DNA from: Gyromitra esculenta | Lineage: Eukaryota; Ascomycota; Pezizomycetes; Pezizales; Discinaceae | Length of the DNA: 64,000 nucleotides | NCBI GenBank assembly: GCA_038503075.1 | Contig: JBCAML010000020.1 | Coordinates: forward strand, 868,001-932,000 | Direction of reading: 5' to 3' | In this document: positions 43,887 to 55,809 of the stretch, one piece after another | Numbering within the stretch: position 1 is the first letter of the stretch | Layout: every line of letters begins with the position of its first letter | Notes under the pieces: model-generated | Told to the model about the DNA's origin: nothing | What the model saw: only the letters and a program-made list of their open reading frames with translations | The model's database searches: none | Position numbers and translations under genes: made by a program

Positions 43887-46829
43887 GGGATATGTAAGAG
43901 CGTAGGTACTGCTCCATAACTGCGTTCAGTCTTTCTGTTTGTCCGTCAGTCTCAGGGTCAAATGCTGTGGACCTTCGGGCTTGAATTCCATGTTGTTGGC
44001 ATAGGTCCTTCCAGAAGTGAGCTGTGAACTGAGTGCCTGGATCAGAGGTAACATGCATAGGTAGTCCATGAAGCTTCCAGATATGTTGTAAATACAGGTC
44101 AGTGACATCTTGCGAATTCACAGTTGTATTACATGGAATAAGATGCCACATCTTGGACAGTCGGTCAATGACCACCATGATTGTATCATAGCCGTTAGAT
44201 TCCAGCAGGCCTGTGACAAAGTCCATGGAAATCTCCTGCCAGGGTCGTTGAGGAATGGGTAGGGGTCGGAGAACACCTTGGGCACACTGGGTAACTGGTT
44301 TGGCTTTTTGGCAAATATGACAGTTACGTACATATCGTGCTCTGGTTTCTCTCATCTTAGGCCAGTAGAAGTTCCTGGTCAGGAGTTCGAAGGTTTTATC
44401 TTGTCCTGGGTGTCCTACGGCGGGTGCATCATGATGTCTTCGGATGAGTTCCTGGTGTAAGTGGTTGGAGTCAGGGACATAAATGCGTTCTCAGTATAAC
44501 AGTTTTCCGTTTTCCTGGCTGCATTCACTAAGGGTGATTTCTTTTGAGTATTGGTCCCTGTTCTTCAGCATAGAGAGTATTTTCTCCGGGAAATTGTCTG
44601 CTAAGTATCCTTCTTTAAAGAGTTTTTGTAAGGGGGCGTCCAGTTCAGTGGCTTCATTTGACAAAGAAGCCGACAACAAACTTAGCTTGGGATCAATATT
44701 CTCCTTCTTTAATACCACTTGGCTCTGATGTGCCAGTCTTTAATCCCCTTCCTTGGGGAGATCTCCTGATCTCCTGGTGAAAGCATCTGGTTTCCCTCCC
44801 TGGCTGCCCAGTCGATAAGTGATAACAAAATCAAAACGAGAGAGATACTCTGCCCATCTTGCTTGGCAGCGGTTAAGTTGCTTAGTCCTCATAAAGTACT
44901 CAAGATTCTTATGGTCGCTAATGACATCGATGGGGTGCTTGGATCCCTCTATTTCTGGGTGCCATTCCTCGAATACACGGATGATAGCAAGTAACTCCTT
45001 ATCATAAATTTCATAATTACATTCCACAGGTGAATCCTTTTTTGAAAAGAAGGCTATGGGGTGTAACACTCCAGCGTCGTCATATTGTGATAGCACGCCT
45101 CCAGATACAAAATCGGAGGCATCAGTTTCCACAATGATTTTTTTGTCGGGGTCAAGATGGATGAGAATTGGGGCTGTGGTGAAAGCATGCTTCAAATTTT
45201 CGAAGGCAATATCTGTCTCTACAGTCCACTCGAAGGCAATTCCTTTTTTGGTGAGGGAGGTGAGTGGGGAGGCTAATTTGGAAAAGCCTAGGATAAATCG
45301 TCGGTAAGAATTTGAAAACCCTAGGAAGGCTTGGACATCCTTGATGCTTTTTGGAGTACCCCATTCCCTTACGGCTTTGATCTTTTCCTCGTCCATCTTG
45401 ATACCATCCGGAGTAAGGATAAGCCCTAGGTACTTGGTTGTTTGTACCTCAAAGTCGCATTTTTCAGGTTTCAGCAGAATGTCATTATCTTTCAAAGTCT
45501 GGAGCGCTTTTCGGATGTGGATTGGGTTTTCCTCGAAGGTGTCACTGTAAATAAGGATATCATTGAGGTAAGCCGTACAGAAGATATTCAGATATCCAGT
45601 GAGGCAGTTGTTGACAAATCGTTGAAAGGTTCCGGGGGCATTGGTGAACCCGAATGGCATGACTTGGTACTCGTAGAGGCCATAACGAGTTCAGAAAGCA
45701 GTTTTTCACTCCTCCCCTTTGGCGATTCAAATCTGATGATAGCCGTCACAAAGGTCCAGCTTGGTATACCAATGGGCTTTTGCTAGTCTATCAAGAGTCT
45801 CTCGGATGAGAGGAGAGGTATATCAATCCTTTATTGTAATAGCGTTTAGGCCCCTATAGTCGACACATAGCCAAAAGGAGCCATCAGCCTTTTTTACAAA
45901 AAGTACCGGGGAGTCAGCAGGGGAGGAACTGGTGTGAATAAAGCCTTTCTCAAGGTTATCTTCAATGTATTTTTTGAGGACAATGAGCTCCTCTCTTGAC
46001 ATTCCATAGAGTGGCCCAAATGGGGCAACCTTTTCCTCCATCAGTTGTATTTTGTGATCATAGGAGTGATGAGGGGATAATCCTTGTGTTTTTTTATAAA
46101 ACATGTCCAGGAAGTCATGATATTCTGCTGGGACTCGTGACTTCCATTCCTCTTTTGTTGTTTTGTCGTCTATAATCTTGTTGATCTCATATAGCGACAT
46201 GGCGTAGGCTTGGGATATGCGTTTCCTGGTAAGAGTTCGAAAGCTGGCAGCCCCAATGAAGGGCAGGTTTAGTCATGGTGGAGCGGGGACTGATGCTGTG
46301 ATGACAACCGGTGGGTGGGGGGCACAGTGGGTGGTGCAGAGTTTAGAGCTAAACTCAATACGTTTATCGGCGAAATGTAGATGGACATCATGATGATTCA
46401 TCCAGGGTATTTCTAAAACCAGGGGGTGTGGCCAAGTTGGGTAACAAAACAGGGGGCTTGTTCTTGATGGTCTTGAATGGACAGGTTGAGTTTGGCGATG
46501 TGGGTGATTTCACCTGAAGCTACAGGGTGACCATCGATAACGTCAAGTTGTCGGGGTATTTTCAGAGGGGTCAGGGGGAGAGAGTGGTGACTCGCAAATT
46601 CTTTATCAATGAATGCAAATCCAGAGGCTCCAGTGTCCAGTAAAGCGTGTGTTTTGATTATTTTATTATTATGGGAAATATTGCACAAAACTACAAAATG
46701 TTCCCCATCTAATTGATCCTCCATGCTAATACCAGAAACCGAAAACCCAGAAATTGAAAATACAAACAAGGGAAAAGAACTCGAGACCAAGGCAGGGTCA
46801 CGAGTCGGCCTTGGTTGTACTAGTTTAAA
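43887..46829 (-). pseudogene. Gypsy C pol: protease, RT, RNase H, integrase (broken)
   Basis: Entered by -1 frameshift at 46829-46823. Protease LLDTGASGF near 46640. [11 protein letters not shown] and VDYRGLN near 45850, then a TGA at about 45820-45822 where relatives have Arg (gypsy D has the same TGA), and [13 protein letters not shown] at 45660. The catalytic box reads YLND, so the first catalytic Asp is lost. RNase H ETDASDF near 45115. Integrase: zinc-finger half CHICQ near 44320, MDFVTGL near 44220, PETDGQTERLN near 43935; lost at 43887. Several stops are C-to-T type. Inactive. Confidence 0.88.
46820..46829 (-). other. Predicted -1 frameshift site UUUAAAC before the gag stop UAG
   Basis: On the minus strand TTTAAAC (46829-46823) is in phase T-TTA-AAC and is followed at once by the gag stop TAG (46822-46820). 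Pol is open in the -1 frame after it. The same heptamer and stop occur in gypsy D. Confidence 0.8.
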
Positions 46830-46881
46830 GATTCGTTGATTGAGTCTGCTGCTTCTAAAGCGAAAAACTGAGGAGGGAGAG

Positions 46882-47303
46882 TCTCACGGTTGTGTTCCTT
46901 GTTAAGCCCTTCAGTATCCCTGAAGGTGAGCAGTGCTACTTAAGCGAGGTAACAACACGTTCAAAGAGTGCAGTGTTTTCTACAAGTTCTACGAGAGGTC
47001 TATCTCAAGGCAAGATAAGTGCAGCGGAGTAAACAGCGACAGCGAGGGTTCTGAGGTAGAACCGAGATAGTATTCAGACAATTACAGGAGAAGGTAAACG
47101 AGAACGTTGCTTAAGGAAAGAAGAAAAAGGAGTACAAAAACGACTAAAACCCTTCACCTAAATACCCCGCTTTCCCGTAACACAAGCCAACACTCCGACA
47201 ACAACCGAAACATAACCGAACAACAAAGCCATTATACCCAAGGAAATTCTTCGTAAACACCAACCCCTTCGTCCTAATCCATTACCCGGTTCCATCCTGG
47301 AAA
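46882..47303 (-). repeat. Solo LTR X in gypsy C gag
   Basis: 422 bp, TCTCACGG to CCTGGAAA, flanked by perfect GAGAG (46877-46881 and 47304-47308). A self-family insertion: the LTR lies inside an element that carries the same LTR. Confidence 0.9.
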
Positions 47304-48126
47304 GAGAGGTGGTGGTGGCAGGGAGGAGGCAGGAGGTGAGTGAACGGCGGGTGGTGTGGTGAGGACTCCTCTCATTGTTTGTTTCCTGGGAGCGGAGGGG
47401 CAGTTGGCGTATGAGTGGTCCGGTGCGGCGCAAAACATACATTTACCGGTGGATCGGCGCCATAGCTTTTCCTCCTCGGAGAGCTTTCGAAGACCATTTA
47501 CCATAGTGTAGCGTTGATCCTGAGGGGGGCATGAGAGGATACCAGTGCGGCCAAAGGAGAGGTCCATAGGAGCTAGGCCGCTGTGTACAAACGATGAGAC
47601 AGGGGTAAAGGGGGTTTTGGCGTTTGTTGGGGCGTTAAATTGTCCCATGGTCTCACGACCGTTTCCCTGCTTTTCTGCCTTTCAAGCTTGGATGTGATTA
47701 TCAAGCCTAGTGGGATAGAGAATCATCTCGTGGAGGGTTGTGGGGGCGACGGTGGCAAAAACCATGGCTTCTTTCAGTTCCTCCGACATTCCATGTTCCA
47801 GGGCATCCATCTTCGAATTTTATTCAAAGTTGAGCTGTCCCATGATCCTCTGCAAGTCAGCTAGGTAGATTGAGAAGTCTCTCTTGCCTTGGCGGAGTTG
47901 ATGTAACTCTCGTCTGGCCGTGCTGGTGGGGTCTGGGTCTGCAAAGGCGGATTCCAGCGATGCGATGAGTGCGGCTGTGTTGGTTCATGTAGTTAGGCCA
48001 GAGGGGAGGACAGTATGTCGAACTTGTTCTAGGGCAGCTCCTTCTAAGCGATCAATGGCATAGAGGATCATCATGTTTTCGTCCGCAAATCGGTCCCTGT
48101 TGACGGCAAGTTTTGAACAGAGATGT

Positions 48127-49075
48127 TGTAAAACCGGTACTTCTTACCGCACAGGAAATCTCCAAGAAGCTTCAGATAACAATTTAGATGCTATAACCTG
48201 CCCGGTTGCTATCCGCAACACAATACACAGGCGCAAGTCCTAACTGCTTCTTATGAACCGCTAAAAGATAACCGTAGAGCTCAAAGTAGGGATCGAGCAA
48301 AGTTCCATGAAGAACTTCCAATAGTAAGGTTTTTAATAACGAACGCTGAAGGGCCAAGGCCTTGCTAAGCGAGATAAAAGTAATTCAGAAGTAAAAGAGT
48401 AAATTGCACCGAAGTGATTTTGCTAGAAACAATATAATATTGATAAGGCTCGTTCTTCATCGCTAATGATCCAACTCAGAGTTTACATCCACTGTGAGAG
48501 TATTTGTAATGCCTCCTCTCTACTTTGTTTGGGTGTAGTGTGGTGTGGAGGCGCTAACTACTATGACAACATGAAACCACTTCGCCTTATCTCCATACCC
48601 GATACCCCATTGAGTTCCCTGGCCCCGATCCGCGATTCTCCAAGCAGTATGCATGTCGGTAACATGGGAGTTACGTATTCGTCTTCATTGTGTTCGTCTC
48701 TTTGAGACGATCATTTTGCCTATCCAAATCGTCGCGTAGCATTGCGTTCCCTTATCTTTGTCAGTCTGTAACTCTGCCAGTTTTGGTCTGACTCGCAATC
48801 TGTTTGAACCACAGCGAAGCCAGACACTTCCCCTACATACCCTCAGGGTCCCATTCCGCCGGACGGTTTTGCTTGACGGCCTAGGGGTTACTTTTGCCCT
48901 CCGGGACAGGTCTTTTCTGGTGCTGTCTCCCCTTCTCCAAATACTATACCTACTGGAAGGATTGGAGGCAGGGTAACAGGCTCCAGTCCCGATCCGGAAG
49001 GTGCTAAAGTAGGGTAACTCCGAAGATAGGGTAACTCCAGGGCCAGGAACTCTTTCAAAAGGTACAGGTATAACA
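48127..49075 (-). repeat. Solo LTR B with an internal insertion of about 95 bp
   Basis: TGTAAAACC to GGTATAACA, flanked by GATGT/GTTGT (one mismatch). Compared with the 858-bp LTRs of gypsy B it has about 95 extra bases at roughly 48752-48846, of unknown origin. Confidence 0.9.
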
Positions 49076-49189
49076 GTTGTAGGATAAAACCGGGGAGTTT
49101 GGCTCTAGATCTGTCGAACTCCTCTAAATCTAGCATGTGTTCTGAGCGGCAGGTGAGGGTTGATGAGGCTGGGGGCGGCGAGGGGGCAA

Positions 49190-50029
49190 TTTCATGGATA
49201 GAATCAGGTAATGGGTTAGGATGGAGCTATTGGTTGTTACGGACTGTCTTTCTTATATAATGTCTTTGTTGTTCGGTTGCGTTTCAGCTATGAGTCAGAA
49301 TGTGGGAAAAGCGGGGTATTTAAAGGATGGATTTCGGTCGCTTGTTCTTCTCTTTCTTTCTTTCTTTCCTTAAGCAACGTTCTCTTTTACCTTCTACTGT
49401 GTTTATTCAAATACTATCTCGGTTCTACCTCAGAACTCTCGCTGTTGCTGTCATCATCACGCTGCACTTATCTCGCCTTGAAATAGACCTCAACTGTAGT
49501 GTTTCACGGATTAAGGATTAGGTATAGGGTTAGGTGTCGGTTCGTCAGTTGTTATGGTTTTCGGGTTGTGGTAAAGGATAATGCTATTGTATTTCGGTTT
49601 TTTTTGGTTGTTGGATTTTTGTTGAGAAAAGCGGGGTATTTAAGGGATGGATTTCGCTTCGTTTTTATTCTCTTCTTCTTTTCTCTTTAAGCAACATTCT
49701 TACTTTACTTCTACTGTATTATTTTAATACTACCTCGGTTCTATCTCAGAACTCTCGCGGTCGCTGTCGCTGTGAAACCCTCAACACTTAACTCGCCTTG
49801 AGTTAGACCCACGTAGGACCTGTAGAAACATCGTGACTCTTGCCTCTTGACCTCTCGTTTAAGTAGCACTGCTCACCTTCAGGGATACTGAAGGGCTTAA
49901 CGAGGGATCAAACCGTGAGATAGTGCCTGTAGAAACCTTGCACTCCTCGAATGGGTTAGTACCTCACTTAAGTATCACTGCTCACCTTCAGGGATACTGA
50001 AGGGGTTAATAAGGGGCTAAACCATGAGA
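49190..50029 (+). repeat. Solo LTR X in gypsy C gag, holding another X
   Basis: TTTCATGG to CCATGAGA, flanked by perfect GGCAA (49185-49189 and 50030-50034). Interrupted at 49502-49920. Confidence 0.9.
49502..49920 (+). repeat. Solo LTR X nested in LTR X
   Basis: 419 bp, TTTCACGG to CCGTGAGA, flanked by perfect TAGTG (49497-49501 and 49921-49925). Confidence 0.93.
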
Positions 50030-50576
50030 GGCAAGGTTTGGCGGAGGCGCTTGAGTGGCTTCTCGGGCTTCATTTCTCTCTTGGCGTAGCCGGGTGATGA
50101 GGGTTGAAGCTTCATTGACCCATTGGTCTTGGGTCGCAAGATGGCAGAGGGCATTCTCTACCTGTATTTGAGCAGTGCTGAGTTTGACCTCGGCGTCTTT
50201 TCGCTTTCCTGGAGGGGGTCTATCTGGTCCTCCAGGCTTTAGTAGAGTTCCTTGAGTTGGTTGTACAACTCAGCGGGATCGTTTCTAATTGCTTGTGAGA
50301 AGGCTTCTTGGGTGGTGAAACCTTGAACAGAGACAGCGGCTCCTTCAGAGGAGGGTCCAGCAGCGGGGGTGGAAGCGCTCATGATGAAGTTGGCAGACGA
50401 GGCAAAGCGTTGTTGTGTAGGTATTCTTGATCAAGCCACTCAGGAGTAACTTCAACAAGAGGTATTCTCAGCGTCCAACAGGGGGAGATGTTTAAAATGG
50501 ATTGGTGAATCCAGGCAGTGATTCCCATAAGGGAGTTGCTTCGGAGTAGAAAGTTTAGATAGAGGAAGCAACGTAA

Positions 50577-50986
50577 TCTCACGGTTAGGCCCTTGGTTAA
50601 GTTCTTCAGTATCCCTGAAGATGAGCAGTGCTACTTAAGCGATGGGTATAACCGTTCAACGGATGCAAGGTTTCTACAGGTCCTACGTAGGAGTTTATCT
50701 TGAGGTGAGATAAGTGCAGCGTGAAGTGGGACAGCGACAGGGAGGGTTCTGAGATAGAACCATGATAGTATTGAATAATACAGGAGAAGGTAAACTAGAA
50801 CATTGCTTAAAGAAAGAAGAAGAAGACAAAGAACGAATGAAATCCATCGCTTAAATACCCCGCTTTCCCATATCCCGGCCAACAACCCGATATTAACTGA
50901 AACACAAAGACATTATAATAACAACCGAAATTCCTTACCACCACCAAACAAAACCCTAACCCAATACTCCATTTCCATCCGTGAAA
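50577..50986 (-). repeat. LTR X, 5' LTR of gypsy C
   Basis: 410 bp in element orientation TTTCACGG to CCGTGAGA. The gag leader begins directly after it. Right flank is LINE E sequence, so this is the outer edge of gypsy C. Confidence 0.88.
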
Positions 50987-53900
50987 AAAAAACAGTTGCA
51001 GCCTTTACACCCTCACCCATCACCAACGACATTCAAACATGGTACAAAGACAACCTCAAGACATTAACGCAACCTATTGTTGCATGCGCTCCATCCAAAC
51101 CTCCCTCCAAGTGGTCAAAAGCGTGGTGGACACCTGACATATTATAACTTCGCACCATATTTCTCTCCGTTGCCAGGGACCTCAAAAAGGGATTGGCAAC
51201 CAACTTTGGACTCAAATCAGCAAGGTATGCCTACTTTGGCACAATCAAAAAGGTCACACCAAAACACTGGAATGAATTCATCAGCAATGCTGGTGTTAAA
51301 GACCTCTGGGCAGCCAATCAGATGAAAAAACCCAAAGATGCTGATAACCTCCCCTCCTTCCCAAACATCACTTCCTCCACCCAACTCAACAAAGCACTTA
51401 TCTCACACTTCTTTCCACCACAACCACCAACACCTACTCCTCCATGCTTCCTCCACCATGACGTACCACCCGTTACAGCAGAAAAAGTATCCAAAGCACT
51501 CAGCAAATCCTCCAACCCCTCCACCCCAGGCCCAGACCAAATCCCATATGGAGTCTGGAAACACATCTATGCCCTCAATCCTGAAGCAATTGCATCACTT
51601 CTCGCCCCCCTTTTACAATATGGCATCCACCCCAGCTTACTAAAGGCAGCCAATGGCATTGTTCTACCCAAAGCCAGCAAACCTTTCTACAGTAAACCAT
51701 CCTCCTTCTGCATTATTGTTCTCCTGGAAACTCTCTCCAAGATCCTGGAATGCATTGCTGCATTCCACCTCTACGACCATGCCCTCACTGCTGGCCTCAT
51801 CCACCCCAATCAACTAGGGTCACTCACAGGCAGAAGCATCTCTGACGCTGGAACACTTCTCCATGATATCAAGCTACTCCAGGCATCTGGACGCAAGGTT
51901 TCATCACTCTTCCTCAACATCGAAGGAGGATTTGATAACATCAGAGCCAATAACCTCACCAAACAACTAAGAACAAAAGACACACCTGAATATCTTGTTC
52001 ACTGGGTCCTCTCCTTCCTCTCCAACAGATTCTGCCGCCTACTCTTCAAAAGCAGCCCTTTCACCTTTGAACCAATAGACATGGGTGTACCTCAGGGTTC
52101 ACCAATCTCCTCACTCCTCTTCATCATCTACGTTGCCCCACTCCATCAGGTTGTAACGGGGGTAATCCTACTGCTCTGTAGTGGGAATAGGTATACGGCC
52201 GTTGCAAATACTAAATCAGGTTGAGATGTTTTAAGAGTATTTTCGTGCAAGGTACTCAATAATCTTAAGGGCTCTACTCGGTAGTATTCTGTCTGATGAG
52301 ACTGGGAAGAAGAGCAACAGGTGGCGGGGTCATGCACTATCTTTATAGTGCTGCTGACTCGCCGTCCTCTTTCTGTTCTACTCTGCTGGGGGCCCGTCGA
52401 GACCCTGAGAACATGCCAAGATATTGCGAGCGGGGCACCTCAGGATTCAGCTAATGATCACTTCGGCGCTCTCCAACACTCCTCGGTTGTTCTATCCAGT
52501 TAGACCTTCTTGATCCGCCAGCTGCATGCCATGCCTCTGCTGGATGCAGGAATCGGCGCTGATCAGTCTACTGTTGCATGTGAGGTGTCCTGCACTTAAT
52601 AGATTCCCTATTGCCGCACCAGTGGCTCTGGGCCGCTAGTATGTGCATAGATGGATTGGAAACGCCACCACAGGAGCTTCCTGTTTTTGGTATCACTGGG
52701 GATATATCATTGGCTCGTCAGCTAATGTTATTCTCGCTTGGTTCCACTCCATCGGAACAGCAGGGTAGCAGGTATCCTCTAACATGTGGTAGCTACACCA
52801 CTCATGCTGATCCTTACTACCTCTCTGCTTGCCCGGTGCTATTATGCTTCACTGCAGGTAACGGTATTTGTAAATCCGTTACACAGGTCAAACTAGCAAA
52901 AGGAATCACCCTCTCCTATGTTAACGACTTCAGCCTCACCATTGCATCATCCTCAGAAAGGTCCAACATACATTGACTGCAACGTGCCAGGAACTACCTA
53001 CAACATGTGGGATCAGTACTAGACATCTCTTTCTCCATTGTCAAAACAGATTTTATTCATTGGAGAACAGAAAGGGATCAATTGCCCTTCTGCAACCTCC
53101 CCATGTCCCTTAACAACAATCTCTTTTTCCCTCTTAAAGTTGTCAAATGTATTGGCCTTTGGTTCGAAACCAATTTGTCACCATCTCATCACTTCAAACA
53201 ACGCTTTCTGAAATCCAACAAAACATTCCTCCTTCTCCACTGCCTGTCCCTAGCTGGGACAGAACTCACCTCATACAATAACAGAAGATTGGCCCAGGCT
53301 GTCATTCTCTCCACAATGCTCTATGGCTCTGCTGTCTTTAAACCCAACAATTCCTCTCTCACCTTTCTCCCACGCCTTTGGGACAAAGTACTCCACTGGG
53401 TCACCAACTGCTTTACATCAATCAACTCACTCACCCTATGCCCAGTGCGGCCCTGTTTCCAATCAATGTACTTTGTTACAAATACCGTCTCCAGTTTGCC
53501 ATTCCCAGAACGGCTGCATCACCACATCATAACCCCGTCTCAGGCAGGTTCCTCAGTAACTTCCCACTTGAGGGCCCCTTCAGAGCACCATCACATTGCC
53601 ACCTACTCCTAGGTGTTTCAATGAACCTGAAAACATGGACATCCAAAGCCAAAACCAACAAGCTACTCGCAATAGACCAGCTTTGTGTTATGATCAACAA
53701 TGCACTACAAGCCAACCTCACACCCTCTTCTGAACCACCCACCATCACCCCAGAGATGGTCCAAGGCCTAACCATGACTCTTTGGGCTGCCTCACACCCC
53801 CCACTCAGTTACTACACCACCCCTCTCTCCACCATTGCACCAACCTTCATGAGATTTGACCGCTTCATGAGTGGGAGACTCCATCAAGTCCATGCCCACA

Positions 53901-54070
53901 AAAGCTACCTTGCCGCCCACCAGTCCTGGCACTCCCAGGGCCTCTCCAAACGCTGCCCCAGATGCCAAGACAAAGACGAAGACCTTGAGCATGCCATCCT
54001 CCGCTGTCCTGCTAGGACAGAAGCCAGAGAAAAGTTCATCCTCAGCCTAATCTCTGTTGAAGATATCTGA
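50987..54070 (+). pseudogene. LINE E ORF2 (endonuclease end, RT, zinc domain), broken
   Basis: Begins within the endonuclease tail (TVAAFTPSPITNDIQTW). A TAA at about 51147 replaces the Gln codon seen in LINE1. RT motifs: PDQIPYGVW, LPKA, FLNIEGGFDN (motif A with Asn in place of the catalytic Asp, as in LINE1), GVPQGSPIS, then past the LTR YVND in place of YVDD. A further stop follows SSSERSNIH. The C-terminal region has SGRLHQVHAHKSYLA and the zinc cluster CPRCQDKDEDLEHAILRC, and ends at 54070. RT is dead by two catalytic substitutions as well as the stops. Confidence 0.88.
52152..52883 (-). repeat. Solo LTR A (copy 7) in LINE E RT
   Basis: 732 bp, TGTAACGG to CCGTTACA, flanked by perfect CAGGT (52147-52151 and 52884-52888). 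It separates RT motif B from the catalytic box. Confidence 0.94.
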
Positions 54071-54490
54071 AAAGACCCTACCCAACTACAACTATTCGTC
54101 AATTATATCTGCCACACCATGACCGGCTACCCACCTAAGTGGAATACCTGGTACCCCCTATCACTCACCAGAACCTCAGATCAATTATCTTCTGCAGTTT
54201 CTGTTTCTTCATCTTCTTTTTCTTTACTTTCTAGTACCTAAATTGCTACATCTCCTTACTTGTTAAAGTCATTTATTGCGGGATCATTGTTATGATCATT
54301 GGGGTCACTTTCCTATTGGCTCGCCTATAGGTTTGGTTTATTTATTTTTCTTTTGTATTTTTCTTTTGTTATCCTGGGGTGTGGATAGTTAGTGCTGGGA
54401 ATAGGTGTTTTGACTTCATAACCTTTGTGTTGCATAAGCGATTTTGTACCTAGATACAATAATCAAATGATTTAAACAAAAAAAAAAAAA

Positions 54491-54897
54491 TCTCCAATGA
54501 CTGCATACAGCCAAGATAATACTGCTAACGACACGTAGCTAACAGCAATGCAGTTATGGTTCTTATATTTTATTTGTTTTAGCTTTGCCCAAATCCAAGC
54601 TGACCAGATCTATAAAGAACTCTAACTTATTGGAAAAGGTATTTTATATCCTGCAAAATTGTTAGATACTTGTGATAGATTATATGAAAATTTTGTCTGT
54701 CTTATATCTCTTTGCACTCCTCAAGTTGTATTTTTAACTTTGTTCAATATTCCGTGTTTTGAGCTATGGTGAGATTATTCAATCGCAAGCTCTAACCGCA
54801 CAAAATAGGCTGTAGGATGTAGTGGATTAGATTCAAGCAAGTGAAAGCTTAAAAATGCCTAACAACCTCTGCCCAACCCACTAGCCACCCATCCATC
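54491..54897. other. AT-rich unassigned stretch
   Basis: Lies between the LINE E poly(A) and the hAT-type MITE. No ORF of note, no repeat recognised. Confidence 0.5.
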
Positions 54898-55174
54898 TAG
54901 GGATCGGACATGTAATAATACCGTATTTTATGTATTATACAGTATTAAAAGATAAAATACGGCGGATAAAATACATACCAGTACTGATATAGGTTAAGGT
55001 ATGGTTAACTGCCAGTTTTTGGGGAGGTTCTAGGCCTCGACGGGGAAAAAAGGGCCCAGTCAGGCAGCCCCAGCTTGGGAGTGGTCTGTGCTGGTATGTA
55101 TTGTATCATTGATACAATACAATACTCGTAAAATACAGTATTTTATTATAAAATAGGTATTTTACCGATCCCTA
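54898..55174. mobile_element. hAT-type MITE, 277 bp
   Basis: Ends are inverted: TAGGGATCGG on the left and CCGATCCCTA on the right, with looser matches farther in (ATACCGTATTTTAT..). Flanked by a perfect 8-bp duplication CATCCATC (54890-54897 and 55175-55182), the hAT signature. The interior is AT-rich and non-coding. Confidence 0.9.
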
Positions 55175-55809
55175 CATCCATCCCTTCAGACTTTATTTTG
55201 TTAGTTCTCGCCATTACAAAATCTCACCACTGCACAAAACACGGTTTTTTTTTTTTTTTTTTTGTTTAAGTCATTTGATTATTGTTTCTTGATACAAAAC
55301 CGCTTATGCAACACAAAGGTTATGAAGTCAAAAAACCTATCCCCACCAAATAAACACCCTTATCCGCCTGGGTAACAAGAGAGAACACAAAGGAAAAGAG
55401 AACCAAGTACTTCCAACAGAACAAGACAATGTTCCTGCGATAAACGACTTAACGGTGCAGGGAAAATTGACAACGAATGCCTATGAGAATAAAGGGACTT
55501 GTAAACAGCAGCCAAAGAAACAATGAGAAACAGTAGAAGTAGGTCCACAGTAAAGCCACAATGGAAGTAACAAGCAGCCAGGAAAAGGTTTCAATCAAGG
55601 TTAGTTGGGGTTGAACAAGTATAAGTAAAGTGACCTAAAGGTCCATCTGGTCATCTGCCAGAGGGGGCGCTGGAGCCTTTGAAGGGTGTGATGGGCAGCT
55701 GCTCAGGTGTGACTCATGGGGTCTGTCGCAGTTGACACACTTGACAAGAGTGTGAGAGCAGGGGCAGCCTTTAGTTGAGCAAGAGAGTGTGGGGCAGCTA
55801 TGAGCTGTA

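Larger units (their letters stand above)
46820..50381 (-). pseudogene. Gypsy C gag, fragmented
   Basis: Starts MSASTPAAGPSSEG at 50381, about 195 bases after the 5' LTR. The capsid-like part is visible at 48126-47650 (..ENMMILYAIDRLEGAALEQ.., ..FSIYLADLQRIMGQL), with stops. The zinc knuckle CMFCAAPDHSYANC, a canonical CX2CX4HX4C, lies near 47430. Split by X at 49190-50029, LTR B at 48127-49075 and X at 46882-47303. Confidence 0.82.
43887..50986 (-). mobile_element. Ty3/gypsy chromovirus C, 5' LTR to integrase
   Basis: Minus-strand element with 5' LTR X (50577-50986), leader, gag, protease, RT, RNase H and part of integrase. The 3' end is lost at 43887 where G2 begins. Four solo LTRs lie within (X at 46882; B at 48127; X at 49190, itself holding X at 49502). 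It inserted into LINE E, whose ORF2 resumes at 50987. Closely related to gypsy D. Confidence 0.9.
50987..54490 (+). mobile_element. Tad1-like LINE E, ORF2 and 3' tail
   Basis: The 5' part is cut by gypsy C. Holds the end of the endonuclease, RT, a C-terminal zinc domain, a 3' UTR of about 410 bp and A(12) at 54479-54490. The last 220 bases (from about TTAAAGTCATTTATTG to the poly(A)) match the 3' UTR and tail of the ORF1-only copies. Interrupted by LTR A at 52152-52883. Confidence 0.9.
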
